From: Ariolimax columbianus
Lineage: Eukaryota; Mollusca; Gastropoda; Stylommatophora; Arionidae
Direction: 5' to 3'
NCBI GenBank assembly: GCA_036924085.1
Contig: JAVGWX010000007.1
Span: forward strand, 97,923,141 to 97,987,140
Length of the DNA: 64,000 nucleotides
How positions within the stretch are numbered: position 1 is the first letter of the stretch; each line of letters starts with the position of its first letter. Both the position numbers and the translations under genes were made by a program. The notes beneath the pieces were generated by a model, which was not told where the DNA came from, made no database searches, and worked only from the letters and a program-made list of their open reading frames with translations. Positions 42,884-52,965 of the stretch are shown here, in pieces.

Positions 42884-44555
42884 AGAATCTCACCATAGCA
42901 AGAAATCAGATGCAGCAGGCCCTAACATCGCTGGAAGAATGGGCAAACTCATGGCTGGTCAAAATAAACGAGGAGAAAACCACATACACAATATTCTCGC
43001 TCTCAATCAAACCCCAAAATACCAATTTAAGTTTAAATGGCAAATTCCTGCAGCCAAACGACAACCCAAACTATCTGGGAGTCACATTTGATCGGCGTAT
43101 GACATGGAAAAGTCAGATCGAGAGAAACCGAATGAGAGCCAGAGAAAGAATGGCAATCATGAGGAAATTTGCTGGCACAAGCTGGGGAGCAGACGAAAGC
43201 ATACTAAAGAAACTGTACACTGGAAGAGTGAGACCAGTTCTCGAGTATGGCATTGCGGCATGGACAACAGCAGCAAAGGCGAACTTCTATAAAGTTAGCA
43301 AACTTCAAAACCAAGCCATGAGAGTTATAACAGGAGGCATGAAGTCAACGCCAATTGTAGAACTTGAAAAGATTACAAAACTGCAATCCATGACCGATAG
43401 AAGAGAGTGCAGAGCCCAGCTGCAGTCAGAGAAACTCCGAAGACTGACTGACCATCCAATGCACCAGAGACTAAACAATTTGGGAAATGGGAAACTAAAG
43501 CGGAGAAACTTTGCAGAAATAGCCAAAGCAAAGATGCACGAAGATCCCATAAACGCACTAACAACACCAAAACCCATCACTACTGTACGAAAACCTACCT
43601 GGAGGCAGGATATATTTCCAGAGGTGGTAGAAAATATACCAGGTATTGGAAACAAAAACTGCCAGACTGAAAAAGAAAGGAGAGATACTATCCTAAGCTT
43701 TATATCGAAAAACTACCCAAGCATGGACTGGACCCATGCATACACCGACGGTTCTGTAACAAACACTACACAGAACGGAGGGGCAGGAGCATTCCTGAAC
43801 CTACCAAATGGCAGAAAAATAACACTGTCATTCGCTACTGGTAAGTACACAAGCAATTTCAGAGCGGAGGCAGAGGCACTGAGGGCGGCAGTGGAAGAAA
43901 TGGTGACACACAAAGAAAATGAAAGCCATATAGTCCTGCTTACAGATGCTCTCGCCGTAGTCACAGCGCTAAAAAGCCAGAAAAACACTGATCTTAATGG
44001 CTTAAGAGCAGCACTCTGCAAACTGTGCCAGCAGTCCGCACCAAAAAGGGTAGTGGTACAGTGGGTCCCATCACACTGCAACGTCCAAGGCAACGAGGAG
44101 GCAGACAGACTGGCAAAAGAAGGTGCAAGACTACCACAAACAGATACTAGTATGACGTACGAAGAGTCAAAACGGCTTATTAAAGCCAGATACATAACCA
44201 AATGGGAAACCGAACATACTGGTTACACCAAAAACGATGCCTATTACCAGTTGAACAGAAGAGAGCAGGTCGTTGTCTTCAGACTTCGCACTGGCCACAA
44301 TAGACTGAGGCACCACCTATTCAACAAATTGAAGATAGGTGGTACCGACGAATGCCCGTGCGGTACCGGTAAAATGACCGCTGAACATCTGCTGCAGAAC
44401 TGTCCGACATACGAGGATCAGAGAGAGCAGATGTGGCCATCACCAGTGGAACTGCAAGACAAGCTCTATGGCAGTGTCGACAGCCTCAGGATGACCGCCG
44501 CTTTTTTCGAAAAAATAATGGTTACTGTCTGACTGCGTACGAAGAAGAAGAAGAA
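42884..44555 (+). mobile_element. 5'-truncated LINE (RNase H type) with 12-bp target duplication
   Basis: GACACAAGAGTA flanks the insert at 42872-42883 and 44556-44567. It ends with a (GAA)n tail after GACTGCGTAC. The insert begins just after the RT YADD box compared with the 60.5-kb copy. Low decay suggests a fairly recent insertion. Confidence 0.95.
42886..44532 (+). CDS. LINE polyprotein fragment: RT thumb and connection, RNase H, C-terminal zinc motif
   Basis: An uninterrupted 548-codon frame (first ATG 42910). It starts inside RT (NLTIARNQMQQALTSLEEW, then YLGVTF), so reverse transcription capacity is lost. Residues about 275-400 form an RNase H domain with the catalytic acidic set: AYTDGS, RAEAEAL, LLTDALAVV and NEEADRLA, plus WVPSHC. 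The C-terminus has DECPCGTGKMTAEHLLQNCP, a CCHC-type motif found at the end of many RNase H-bearing (I/Jockey-group) LINE ORF2 proteins. No intact promoter or 5' end, so not a functional gene. The family reading is firm; the clade name is inference. Confidence 0.9.
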   Translation, partial: NLTIARNQMQQALTSLEEWANSWLVKINEEKTTYTIFSLSIKPQNTNLSLNGKFLQPNDNPNYLGVTFDRRMTWKSQIERNRMRARERMAIMRKFAGTSWGADESILKKLYTGRVRPVLEYGIAAWTTAAKANFYKVSKLQNQAMRVITGGMKSTPIVELEKITKLQSMTDRRECRAQLQSEKLRRLTDHPMHQRLNNLGNGKLKRRNFAEIAKAKMHEDPINALTTPKPITTVRKPTWRQDIFPEVVENIPGIGNKNCQTEKERRDTILSFISKNYPSMDWTHAYTDGSVTNTTQNGGAGAFLNLPNGRKITLSFATGKYTSNFRAEAEALRAAVEEMVTHKENESHIVLLTDALAVVTALKSQKNTDLNGLRAALCKLCQQSAPKRVVVQWVPSHCNVQGNEEADRLAKEGARLPQTDTSMTYEESKRLIKARYITKWETEHTGYTKNDAYYQLNRREQVVVFRLRTGHNRLRHHLFNKLKIGGTDECPCGTGKMTAEHLLQNCPTYEDQREQMWPSPVELQDKLYGSVDSLRMTAAFFEKIMVTV

Positions 44556-44567
44556 GACACAAGAGTA

Positions 44568-45009
44568 TCTGACTACAGGACATGAGGGAGACCACGTGAC
44601 AGATGGATTAGATGACAAAAGAGAAATCCTACAACACAGGCTTGCTTACAAGACCTAACACAATGCACTTGATCCAAGAAAGACACTTAAACTTCCAACG
44701 ATGCCTAACAGCACAAGTGGATTTAAAAGAAATCTCAAAATCCTGGTATTCAATCTGTCTATGTGTGTCTGGTGCCAGGTAGCCAAATGTTGAGTAAACT
44801 CTATTAAAAAGGTTAAATACTTTAAAAAATCTTTTGATATTCCTCATGCATGTCTTGTACCTTTGTCTCTCTCATTCTTATCTGTTTGTATTTTACTCTA
44901 GCTGTTCTGACCTATAAAGCCTTTCCACAGCCCTCTTTCACATCTAACTTTTGGGAGGCATTTTGTTACAAATGTACAAACATTTCCTTGGTTGTATCAT
45001 TGTTTACAG
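44568..45009. other. RT fossil remainder and intron leading to exon 15
   Basis: 44568-44640 duplicates the flank of the LINE target (GAGGGAGACCACGTGACAGA). The rest is pyrimidine-rich intron with nothing recognised. Confidence 0.5.
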
Positions 45010-45127
45010 GAACTGCCCCACAAGTATCAGAGAGCCCTGGAAGAAGCATCGGAGCTAAACAATGACCACTTCAAAAAGTACATAGAAAAGCTAAGATCAA
45101 TCAACCCACCTTGTGTTCCATTTCTGG
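45010..45127 (+). CDS. Sos: Sos exon 15 of window (Cdc25 domain)
   Basis: 118 nt. Residues 642-681 include ELPHKYQRALEEASELNND and LRSINPPCVPFL. The Phe equivalent to human SOS1 F929, which contacts catalytic-site Ras, is present. The next residue is Leu instead of Phe930. Acceptor TACAG, donor GTAAGC. It leaves one base of a Gly codon. Confidence 0.96.
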
Positions 45128-45149
45128 GTAAGCTCAATTGGCTTGGCTT

Positions 45150-45302
45150 TGGTTGTTCTCAATCTCCCACTACAAGCCCTGAAAAGGGCTTTGGAAGTAG
45201 GAGAATGTAGTCCAGAGAACAGAATGTGTTGTGTCGTAGTTTACAGCTTGACTGCAATATTTGCACCTTCTGGTCCAACACATCCGACCTCAGCGGGGAT
45301 TG
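45150..45302 (-). mobile_element. SINE-B 3' fragment
   Basis: On +: TTCTCAATCTCCCACTAC, GTAGTCCAGAGAACAGAATG, GTCGTAGTTTACAGCTTG, ACACATCCGACCTCAGC. Lies 25 bp after the exon 15 donor. Confidence 0.85.
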
Positions 45303-45467
45303 ACTGATACTGTTTCAGATCCTCTTTTATCTCTGCCTGAGTGGTTTCCAGGAAGTCACTTATGTAACAGAGATGAGACTTTGGATTAGGATTACTGACA
45401 CACAGAGAGCATGTCATAAGAGGCAGCTAGTTTACCCTAACCCCTTTACTGTTTTATCTTTTAATGT

Positions 45468-45755
45468 TCTTTGTGCACAATTATATGCTGCATCCACCTA
45501 ATGTATTTTATCATGTTAAACATAATCTCTGATTATTTCAACATTCTAGGCTGCTTCCGCCAAATGTATTTGATAATTTTTTAAATTTGTGTGACAAAGA
45601 TTGCCAGGAGATATTGGCTTGGGGCTTTTGCAGTGTGTGGCCTACCTATGCCACCTTCAGTCTAAGATTTCCTGTTCAACATGTCTTTGTCCTGTTCTCT
45701 CCCATAAGCTTTAGTTTGTAACCTCGTCAAACTACTGCAGGCCCAGAATCTTTCC
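45468..45755 (+). repeat. Dispersed repeat E, copy 1
   Basis: Over about 285 bp matches 56104-56405 in the same orientation: GTGCACAATTATATGCTGCA, GGCTGCTTCCGCCAAATGTA, GCTTGGGGCTTTTGCAGTGT, GCAGGCCCAGAATCTTT. Confidence 0.9.
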
Positions 45756-46044
45756 AATGCTTGGCATTTCACATCCCACCACTCGCACAGACCAGACGCC
45801 TGCCGAGTGGGGAGTAGCCTTTGAAATAAAGCTTTACAAACAATAGCCCATATATAATACAAGAAGAAAACAGTTTCTTCTTCTTTGCCTTTCACACCTT
45901 CCCAGAAAATTACCCCAACAATTGAAATTAAAATCATCAGAATAGACAAATAAAATGTTGCAATTTGTTGCTGAATCAATGCATGGCTTATTTGTATTTG
46001 TGTCCTAAATGCTTTGTTCACCAGAGTTAAAATATTTTGCTGCC
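45756..46044. other. Intron, nothing recognised
   Basis: No repeat or coding match recognised. Confidence 0.4.
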
Positions 46045-46415
46045 TGAAGTCGTCTTAGTCTTAGTCAACCTGTACTTCTACAGGGGCAGATGCCCCAGTG
46101 CAGGTCCCAGCTCTGGCATGAGCTAGATGTAGCCGGGAGGAGGATTTTCTGCTTAGTGGGCTAGGCTCGAGCAGCTTATTACTTTACTGTGTTTCTACAA
46201 GTGCCGCAGATAGTGGTTAACTGATGTGCGAGTACATCTTAATAAACTCAAACACTAGAGCAAAGTAGACCCGCGGCCTGTTAGGCGTCATCTATGCTGC
46301 TTTAAACAAACCACCTAACCATGGCTGGTGTTATACCATGTCACACAGTTGTTTCTTACAACATGCTCTCTGTGGGGCGGTAGTGATATCCTTGTCCTTG
46401 TCATACACAAATACA
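46045..46415 (-). mobile_element. Family D repeat, full-like copy
   Basis: Inverse of 32515-32850. On +: TTAGTCAACCTGTACTTCTA, GGGCTAGGCTCGAGCAGCTT, CATCTTAATAAACTCAAACA, CATGGCTGGTGTTATACCAT. A tRNA-like head was not identified. Confidence 0.8.
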
Positions 46416-46458
46416 CGGCGGACCACTGAAATAGCTTAATAAATAGCTTGAAAGTAAG

Positions 46459-47156
46459 TACAAGTCATGTTCAAATGAAACCAGACCAAACTGCAACAAG
46501 TGAACATACGTACAATGTGCATTATAATATGACTTCTGGTGTAAACAGCACATACCAACCGTCAAGTTCTCAAATTTTCATTATCATCTGATTCATAGTT
46601 TCCTCAGCAGACCGTTGAAAACATGGCGGGTGTGATACGGAATCCACCCAGAGTTGATCAACGAGCGGTGATTCGGTTTCTAACAGCTGAAGGATGTCGA
46701 CCAGTTGGCATTCATTGTGGAATGCAGGCAGTGTATGGTGACAAAAGTGTGTCGAAGACAACAGTGAAGAACTGGACAATGATGTTTAAAGAATACCATG
46801 AGTTAACAAGATTTTCTCAGATCAGGTCAGGTGCATATTGTTGCATCAGAAGATGTCATTGCCAAAATTGATGCAGCAATTCGGGTAGACCTTCGCCAAA
46901 GCTAACGTTCATCACACTTTTGTCACCATACACTGCCTGCATTATGCGATGAATGTCAACTGGTCAACATCCTATAGCAGTTAGAAACTGTATCACTACA
47001 CGCTGATCAACTCTGGACTGAATCCGTATCACATTGAAATTTTGTCAACTTGACGGTTGGTATGTGCTGTTTACACCAGAAGTGACATCATCATGCGTAT
47101 CATACGTATGTTCACTTGGTTCAGTTAGATCCGGTTTCATTTGAACACGCCTCGTA
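46459..47156. mobile_element. Fold-back element derived from a mariner-type transposon
   Basis: Two arms of about 330 bp are inverted copies of each other: both read inward from TACRAG..RTGTTCAAATGAAAC, through CAGCACATACCAACCGTCAA and GTTGATCA, to GCAGGCAGTGTATGGTGACA. A short unpaired centre lies between. Outer ends are TA, the mariner target. The left arm encodes the transposase N-terminal HTH: RAVIRFLTAEGCRPVGIH and VYGDKSVSKTTVKNWTMMFK, as in the HTH_48 domain of mariner transposases. The centre reads DVIAKIDAAIRVDLRQ. No catalytic DDD/DDE region remains. Confidence 0.88.
46624..46869 (+). pseudogene. Mariner-type transposase N-terminal HTH fragment
   Basis: About 82 codons from ATG 46624 encode the first helix-turn-helix region (RAVIRFLTAEGCRPVGIHCG, SKTTVKNWTMMFKEY). 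It ends at a TGA where the family would continue with a second HTH and the catalytic domain. A degraded antisense copy is in the right arm. Too short to be a transposase. Confidence 0.8.
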
Positions 47157-47199
47157 TTTAGTTGTCACATTGTGTTGGCTCAGCTTAACATACAATTGT

Positions 47200-47480
47200 G
47201 TACTTTGTTCTATAATATATATTTTGTTAAACAACAAGAAAGTACATAAAGGCTTATTCTTATGGCCTTTTCATCTATTTGAATTATAAAGTTAAAAACA
47301 GATATCAATTTGAACTAGAAAAATGGCTTGTTTTGTTTGAAAGCAAATTTTAAACCATTTATTCTCTTTTTCACTCTAACTGGAAAATTATCCCATTATT
47401 GGGGTGTGATGAAGTTAAGTTTTTGCAATGGGTTTTTATGAGGTAGATCTATGAATTTGTTATTTTGTATGTAATAAATA
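47200..47480 (+). repeat. Dispersed repeat F, copy 3 (partial)
   Basis: TATCCCATTATTGGGGTGTG and GGTTTTTATGAGGTAGATCT match 34.03-34.09 kb and, inverted, 63.35-63.4 kb. Confidence 0.65.
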
Positions 47481-47497
47481 CATTTGTAGTGGTATTC

Positions 47498-47759
47498 AGT
47501 GGTTTCGAAGTAAGGTGTCCCGCCTCGGGTGCTGGAGGTCGCGGGTTTGAATCACGATGAAGATCAGGATTTTTTTTCACTTGGATCTTCTGGTAAAAAT
47601 TCCCATGATCTCTAGGTAGTGAGATCGACCTCGCGTGTTCAGTGTCGAGCATCATAAAAATTCCTTGGCAGTTGGAAATGGAAAAGAGTAGGCTTAACGG
47701 CCGCTTTTGCCCTGACAAAATTCAAGTTAAAAATCTACCAACGTTATTTGTACACACAC

Positions 47760-47806
<47 letters not shown>

Positions 47807-47980
47807 CTGGTTTGTTAAGAGCAGCTATAGATGGCACCTAACTGGCTGCGGGTCAACTTAGCTCTAGTGTTTGAGTCTATTAAGATGGACTCGCACATCG
47901 GTTAAAAACAACCTCCAAGAAACTGTTGTATACAGACTCTGTAAAGTCTTCTAAGCCAGTAGAAAGACGTTAAGTTAAGT
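47498..47980 (+). mobile_element. SINE-C copy with a homopolymer C insert
   Basis: Head GTGGTTTCGAAGTAAGGTGT with box B-like GGGTTTGAATCAC. The microsatellite (CA)n plus 44 consecutive C at 47761-47804 falls between head and core. The core has AGCTATAGATGGCACCTAAC and TTTGAGTCTATTAAGATG. Tail AGACTCTGTAAAGTCT and GACGTTAAGTTAA. Confidence 0.85.
47753..47804. repeat. (CA)n followed by C44 homopolymer
   Basis: ACACACAC directly followed by 44 C (47761-47804). Such a pure run is rare in animal genomes and may be partly a sequencing or assembly artefact. Confidence 0.95.
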
Positions 47981-48184
47981 TAACAGATACGACGATCTTG
48001 TAAGAAGCACTATCAGTGCACTGTGACAATTTAAATATTTTTGGAAGAACCATGACAGATATTTAGAACACAAAAACATACTCTGTGTTTGATTATAATA
48101 ATCCCACACCATGCATAGTTGTTCCTCTTCTACATTGATGATTAGAGGTTAAGCAAAAGAAATGTCCATGCTTTTTAGTCAGAT

Positions 48185-48485
48185 ATATTCTAGGTTGTGG
48201 TGTAGAGATTCTGTATTGGAACGCCAAACTAACCTATCAGCTATTCTAGCCTGGGTTGTTGAGGTTATTCAGAGAGAACTGCTGTCCTGTCAGCTAGCCT
48301 GGGTTGTTGAGGTTAGCCAGATAGAACTGCTGTCCTGTCAGCTATCTTCTAGTCTGGGTTGTTGAGGTTAGCCAGAGAAAACTGCTGTCCTGTCAGCTAT
48401 CTTCTAGTCTGGGTTGTTGAGGTTAGCCAGAGAAAACTGCTGTCCTGTCTAGTCTGGGTTGTTGAGGTTAGTCAGATAGAGTTTT
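48185..48485. repeat. Roughly 55-bp tandem repeat, about 5 copies
   Basis: Unit TCTGGGTTGTTGAGGTTAGC then CAGAGAAAACTGCTGTCCTG, with variable CAGCTATCTTCTAG spacer. Confidence 0.92.
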
Positions 48486-48534
48486 TATTCCTGTCAGATG
48501 TCCTCTACCCTGGGTTGTAACATAGGGTGGTTGC

Positions 48535-49445
48535 ATTATATCTTGTAACACAGGGATAGGGTGGCTGCAATGGTTGTCCCCTAATTTGTAACATAGGGCT
48601 CCTGCAATGGTTGTCCTCCAACTTGTAACATAGGGTTCCTGCAATGGTTGTCCTGTTCTTGTCCTCCAACTTGTAACATAGGGCTGCTGCAATGGTTGTC
48701 CTCCAACTTGTAACATAGGGCTGCTGCAATGGTTGTCCTCCAACTTGTAACATAGGGCTGCTGCAATGGTTGTCCTCCAACTTGTAACATAGGGCTGCTG
48801 CAATGGTTGTCCTCCAACTTGTAACATAGGGCTGCTGCAATGGTTGTCCTCCAACTTGTAACATAGGGCTGCTGCAATGGTTGTCCTGTTCTTGTTCTCC
48901 AACTTGTAACATAGGGCTGCTGCAATGGTTGTCCTCCAACTTGTAACATAGGGCTGCTGCAATGGTTGTCCTCCAACTTGTAACATAGGGCTGCTGCAAT
49001 GGTTGTCCTCCAACTTGTAACATAGGGCTGCTGCAATGGTTGTCCTCCAACTTGTAACATAGGGCTGCTGCAATGGTTGTCCTCCAACTTGTAACATAGG
49101 GCTGCTGCAATGGTTGTCCTGTTCTTGTTCTCCAACTTGTAACATAGGGCTGCTGCAATGGTTGTCCTCCAACTTGTAACATAGGGCTGCTGCAATGGTT
49201 GTCCTCCAACTTGTAACATAGGGCTGCTGCAATGGTTGTCCTCCAACTTGTAACATAGGGCTGCTGCAATGGTTGTCCTCCAACTTGTAACATAGGGCTG
49301 CTGCAATGGTTGTCCTCCAACTTGTAACATAGGGCTGCTGCAATGGTTGTCCTGTTCTTGTTCTCCAACGTGTAACATAGGGCTGCTGCAGTGGTTGTCC
49401 TCCAACTTGTAATGTAGGGCTTCTGCAATGGTTGTCCTGTGGTTG
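48535..49445. repeat. 37-bp minisatellite with 233-bp higher-order repeat
   Basis: Basic unit CTTGTAACATAGGGCTGCTG then CAATGGTTGTCCTCCAA (37 bp). A variant junction TCCTGTTCTTG(T/TT)C occurs at 48651, 48884, 49117 and 49350, exactly 233 bp apart each time (six units plus 11 bp). Because 37 is not a multiple of three and no frame has a stop, all three - frames stay open for 270-320 codons. These are not genes. Confidence 0.97.
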
Positions 49446-49834
49446 CCCAGAGTACAGTTTTCTCTTCCACTGTTTTTGTTCAGGTACTCTTTAGTCTCCC
49501 CGCACTACTCTTCTACTGTGGATTTTTAATCCTGCATATGAGTAACCAGTAAATCCCAACTAAAATTGCATTCTCTTTGTATACAACACAAATGTGTACA
49601 TCCTTGTGAAAGCATTACCAGTGCTATTGCTGGAATATAACTATATAGATATAAAAAACATTAGGCTGGCAACCTCTTGCTCTAGACATCTTCAACTTAC
49701 AGCCTAAATGCATATGGAAAACATAAATGCATGCATTTAAAACACCTGTCTCATTGGGAAAGGTCAGTAAGCTTGTTTTAGTCTACTATTTCTGCCATCT
49801 TTATTGAGCCAATTTGTGTGTTCTTTCTCATTAG
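49446..49834. other. Intron, nothing recognised
   Basis: AT-rich approach to the exon 16 acceptor, no feature seen. Confidence 0.5.
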
Positions 49835-50007
49835 GCATGTACCTGACCAATATCCTGAAAACAGAAGAGGGAAACCCTGACTTTATGGCTAATGCTCCAG
49901 AGGGCATCATCAACTTCAGCAAGAGAAGGAAAGTGGCTGAGATAACGGGGGAGATCCAACAATACCAGAACCAGCCATACTGTCTTTGTCCAGAAAACTC
50001 CATTAGG
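49835..50007 (+). CDS. Sos: Sos exon 16 of window (catalytic helical hairpin and end of Cdc25)
   Basis: 173 nt. Residues 681-738 start [17 protein letters not shown] and continue [20 protein letters not shown] and NQPYC. The helical-hairpin Leu and Glu equivalent to L938 and E942, which eject nucleotide from Ras, are conserved. Acceptor ATTAG, donor GTGAGG. The phase-0 exit after AGG is chosen because exon 17 continues in frame. Confidence 0.97.
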
Positions 50008-50984
50008 GTGAGGCTGACCAGGAGATATATGTTGATTTTGTGTGTCATTACCCGAGGGTCATCAACTTAAAGCAAAGTTTAAATAAATTCAGTGGGAATG
50101 TTTGTACACTGGGATACTAAACTATTACATAGTATTGTAGCTGGAAGCAGTCTGATCACCAGATGGTGTTTAGCCTTCTAACTTCTTGATATTTGGGGGG
50201 GTTAGGGTGTTTAGTTAGTCATGGTAATTGTTGCCCATCACAAGCAAAGATGGTAACACCAGAGACTTGTGCTGCAAGATGTGATTTCATATTACTAATG
50301 TTCAGTCCTGGAACCGTAGACTGTGCTGCATGTGGGGTGCACGTGTGTGGAGTTACCATGCGTTTTGTTCCTTCTGGAAACTCACTTTTCTGTGAGTTTT
50401 GTTAGTATCATGACATGTGTCATTCTTCTGTAATTTAAAAAAAGAAATATTTATTTGGTTGCCTGTTAGGACATCTGAGATTAGTTGTTATTGAATGAGA
50501 GCTGCCAAGCTTTTGGCAATTTTGCAGCCAGTGGCATGTTTTCTCTAGTGGCTTTCCTGTAGTTCTAACTTGTATTGAATGTGTGGGCACTGTTCCACTT
50601 CTGAGACATTTCATCCAGTCTGGGCAGGCAGGAAATCAGAAAGCCTTTGTATAGTATAGATTCACAGAAGGGAAAGAGAGAAGCCTCTTATGCAATCTCC
50701 GCCATTCAAGGGCTCTTGAAATGTGCAAAGCTAAATTGCTATGCTCTAGTTCTGAGTTCTGAAGAAACCTGTCTTGCGCCCAGTCACCTTCCAACTCTAC
50801 AGCCTTTCAGCTAACCATAACTAGGTCATCCCTAATGAATCCAACAAGGAAAAAAAGGTTTGGTTGAGACCAAGGTCCATGTTCTTTCAGACTAAATGTG
50901 CAATGCTGAGTGCACAACCAGAGGAACTGGTGAGTCGTTCTCATTCTGTTACTTGAGGTAAAGGTAAATCAAAGCTTCAGCAGT
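50008..50984. other. Intron, nothing firmly recognised
   Basis: AGACTTGTGCTGCAAGATGT at about 50264 resembles the 3' end of the - strand RT fossil near 22970, so a small RT remnant may be present. Otherwise unassigned. Confidence 0.45.
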
Positions 50985-51562
50985 ACTTACAATCAAAAGA
51001 GGATAACCACATGGGCACTGTGCCCAAACAGAAACATAATAATCATGTGCACAGCACCCAAACAGAAACAAGATAACCACATGGGCACAGCACCCAAACA
51101 GAAACAAGATAACCACATGTGCACAGCACCCAAACAGAAACAAGATAACCACATGTGCACAGCACCCAAACAAAAACAAGATAACCACATAGGCACGGCA
51201 TTCAATCAGTAACAAAATAACCACATGGGCATGGCATCCAATCAGAAACAAGATAACCACATGGGCACTGTGCCAAAACAGAAACAAGATAATCATATGG
51301 GCACGGCATCCAATAAGAAACAAGTTGATAATCAGATGGACACGGCATCCAATCAAAAACAAGATAACCACATAGGCACAGCATCCAATCAGAAACAAGA
51401 TAATCACATAGGCACTGCATCCAATCAGAAACAAAATAATCACATGGGCACAGCATCCAATCAGAAACAATTTGATAATCACATGGGCACAGCATCCAAA
51501 CAGAAACAAGATAATCACATGGGCATGGCATCCAATCAGAAACAAGGTAATCACATAGGCAC
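50985..51562. repeat. 36-bp minisatellite, about 16 copies
   Basis: Unit CAGAAACAAGATAACCACAT then GGGCACAGCACCCAAA, with two 3-bp longer variants. Period 36 keeps a - frame open for 200 codons and fuses it to the antisense of the following LINE, producing a meaningless 321-codon frame. Confidence 0.96.
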
Positions 51563-52216
51563 TCCTGAGACAAGCAGCTGAAATCCTTATAGACCATAAG
51601 GAGCAGGCAGAAAAGGAAGTTGTCATTTTCACAGACGCCCTCGCAGTGTTAATGGCGCTCAAGAACCAGCACAAAAATGAACTCTGTGCTCTGGCAGACT
51701 CGCTCGAACGCCTGTCCCAGTGCTTCAAAAAAAAAAGCACAGTCCAGGGGATACCAGCCCACTGCAACATTCCAGGCAACAAGGAGGCAGACAGACTCGC
51801 CAGAGAGGGAGGAATGCTGCAGCAGAGTGATACAGAAATCACATACAATGAGACAAAAGCATTCATCAGGGCAACGTACAGTGCAAAATGGAAAAACCAC
51901 GACCCTGGCCACATATAAAATGATGCCTACCATCAACTCTCCAGGCGAGACCAGGTGATTTTTCTCCGGCTACGCACAGGTCACAACAGACTTAGATGCC
52001 ATCTGTACAAGTTCAAGATTGGCACTACAGGCCTTTGTGCCTGCGGCACAGCCCCACATGAAGGAAGAACATATTTCGCAGTCCTGTCCACTGTATATCG
52101 ACAAAAGAAGTAGCATTTGGCAACAGCCAGTGTCCTTCCACGAGAAGCTGTACGGAAGCGTACAGAGCCTTGAGTCGACCGCTGCCTTCATTAGAGTCAT
52201 TGAACTTGAGGTCTGA
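51563..52216 (+). pseudogene. LINE RNase H/C-terminal fragment of a second subfamily
   Basis: VVIFTDALAVLMALKNQHK, IPAHCNIPGNKEADRLARE and AFIRATYSAKWKNHDPGH, then after a TAA stop DAYHQLSRRDQVIFLRLRTG, HNRLRCHLYKFKIGTTGLCA and a disrupted zinc motif. Same architecture as the 42.9-kb element but clearly diverged. Contains an in-frame stop near 51916 and a later frameshift. Confidence 0.88.
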
Positions 52217-52299
52217 AGATGAACGAGGAAGACATAGGCACTGTGGTGCTGCAGATGCTTCAGGTTCTTATTTAATTTCTGACCCTAGACCTCAAGCCA

Positions 52300-52620
52300 T
52301 ATTTGGCATTTCTTCTCATTTTTCTTCAGCCTTCGTCCTGAAAATGACGTTGTATCATAGTTTACAGCAAGGCTGCGATATTTGTGTCTTTTGGCCTGAT
52401 ACATCTGATTTCAGCTTGCTTTTTTGGGTACTGAGTTTTGCCCAGTCACTGCAATTTCATTCATTTAGCCAAACTACACTATTGCAGCCTGCTTCCAGCA
52501 CCGCAAATTGGATGCAGAATATGGTTTTCGTCAGCTCTGGTTCACTGACCCTGATGTAAGCAGCCACCAATGAGTCGCTGGCTGCTGTCAGCTCACTCAC
52601 TGTGCTGCTTCTTTGACTCC
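52300..52620 (-). mobile_element. SINE-B, old diverged copy
   Basis: On +: GTATCATAGTTTACAGCAAG, GATATTTGTG, TTGGCCTGATACATCTGATT, TTCGTCAGCTCTGGTTCACT, GCTCACTCACTGTGCTGCTT. Confidence 0.75.
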
Positions 52621-52839
52621 AATTTGGCATTTGAGAATCACCTTACATTTTTTCTATATTTTTAAAATCGCCTTTTTCATTTCGGTTTAACCTGTTCTGC
52701 CCTTACGAAGCAGTATTAAGACAAAGGGTTGTAGACCAAACAAATGGAAAAAAAACATTGCTACAAATATTGTCACTGACACTATGTGTCTATTTCAAAT
52801 TGTTCAATGAAAAATATCAAATTCCCTTTGATTTTGCAG

Positions 52840-52959
52840 GAATTTTTTGCTGTACTTGATCCTCTGAAGGAAAGAAGTATGTCTGAAAAAGAGTTGGAGG
52901 ATTACTTGTATATGACCTCTTTAGAAATAGAGCCCAGGGATGGAAAACTACCAAGAAAC
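52840..52959 (+). CDS. Sos: Sos exon 17 of window (end of catalytic region)
   Basis: 40 codons, phase 0/0. Residues 739-778 read EFFAVLDPLKERSMSEKELE then YLYMTSLEIEPRDG, matching the conserved FFENLNPMG...SLEIEPRN segment. Acceptor TGCAG, donor GTCAGT. A 36-bp tandem array starts a few bases after the donor. Confidence 0.95.
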
Positions 52960-52965
52960 GTCAGT

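Noticed and set aside
43305..44201. Several - strand frames of 60-160 codons
   Set aside because: Antisense shadows of the open LINE frame at 42886-44532.
48468..49470. Three overlapping - strand frames of 274-321 codons
   Set aside because: They are translations of a stop-free 37-bp tandem unit in its three phases; no start context, domain or expression evidence.
50949..51914. 321-codon - strand frame
   Set aside because: Composite of the 36-bp array and the antisense of a LINE RNase H fragment.
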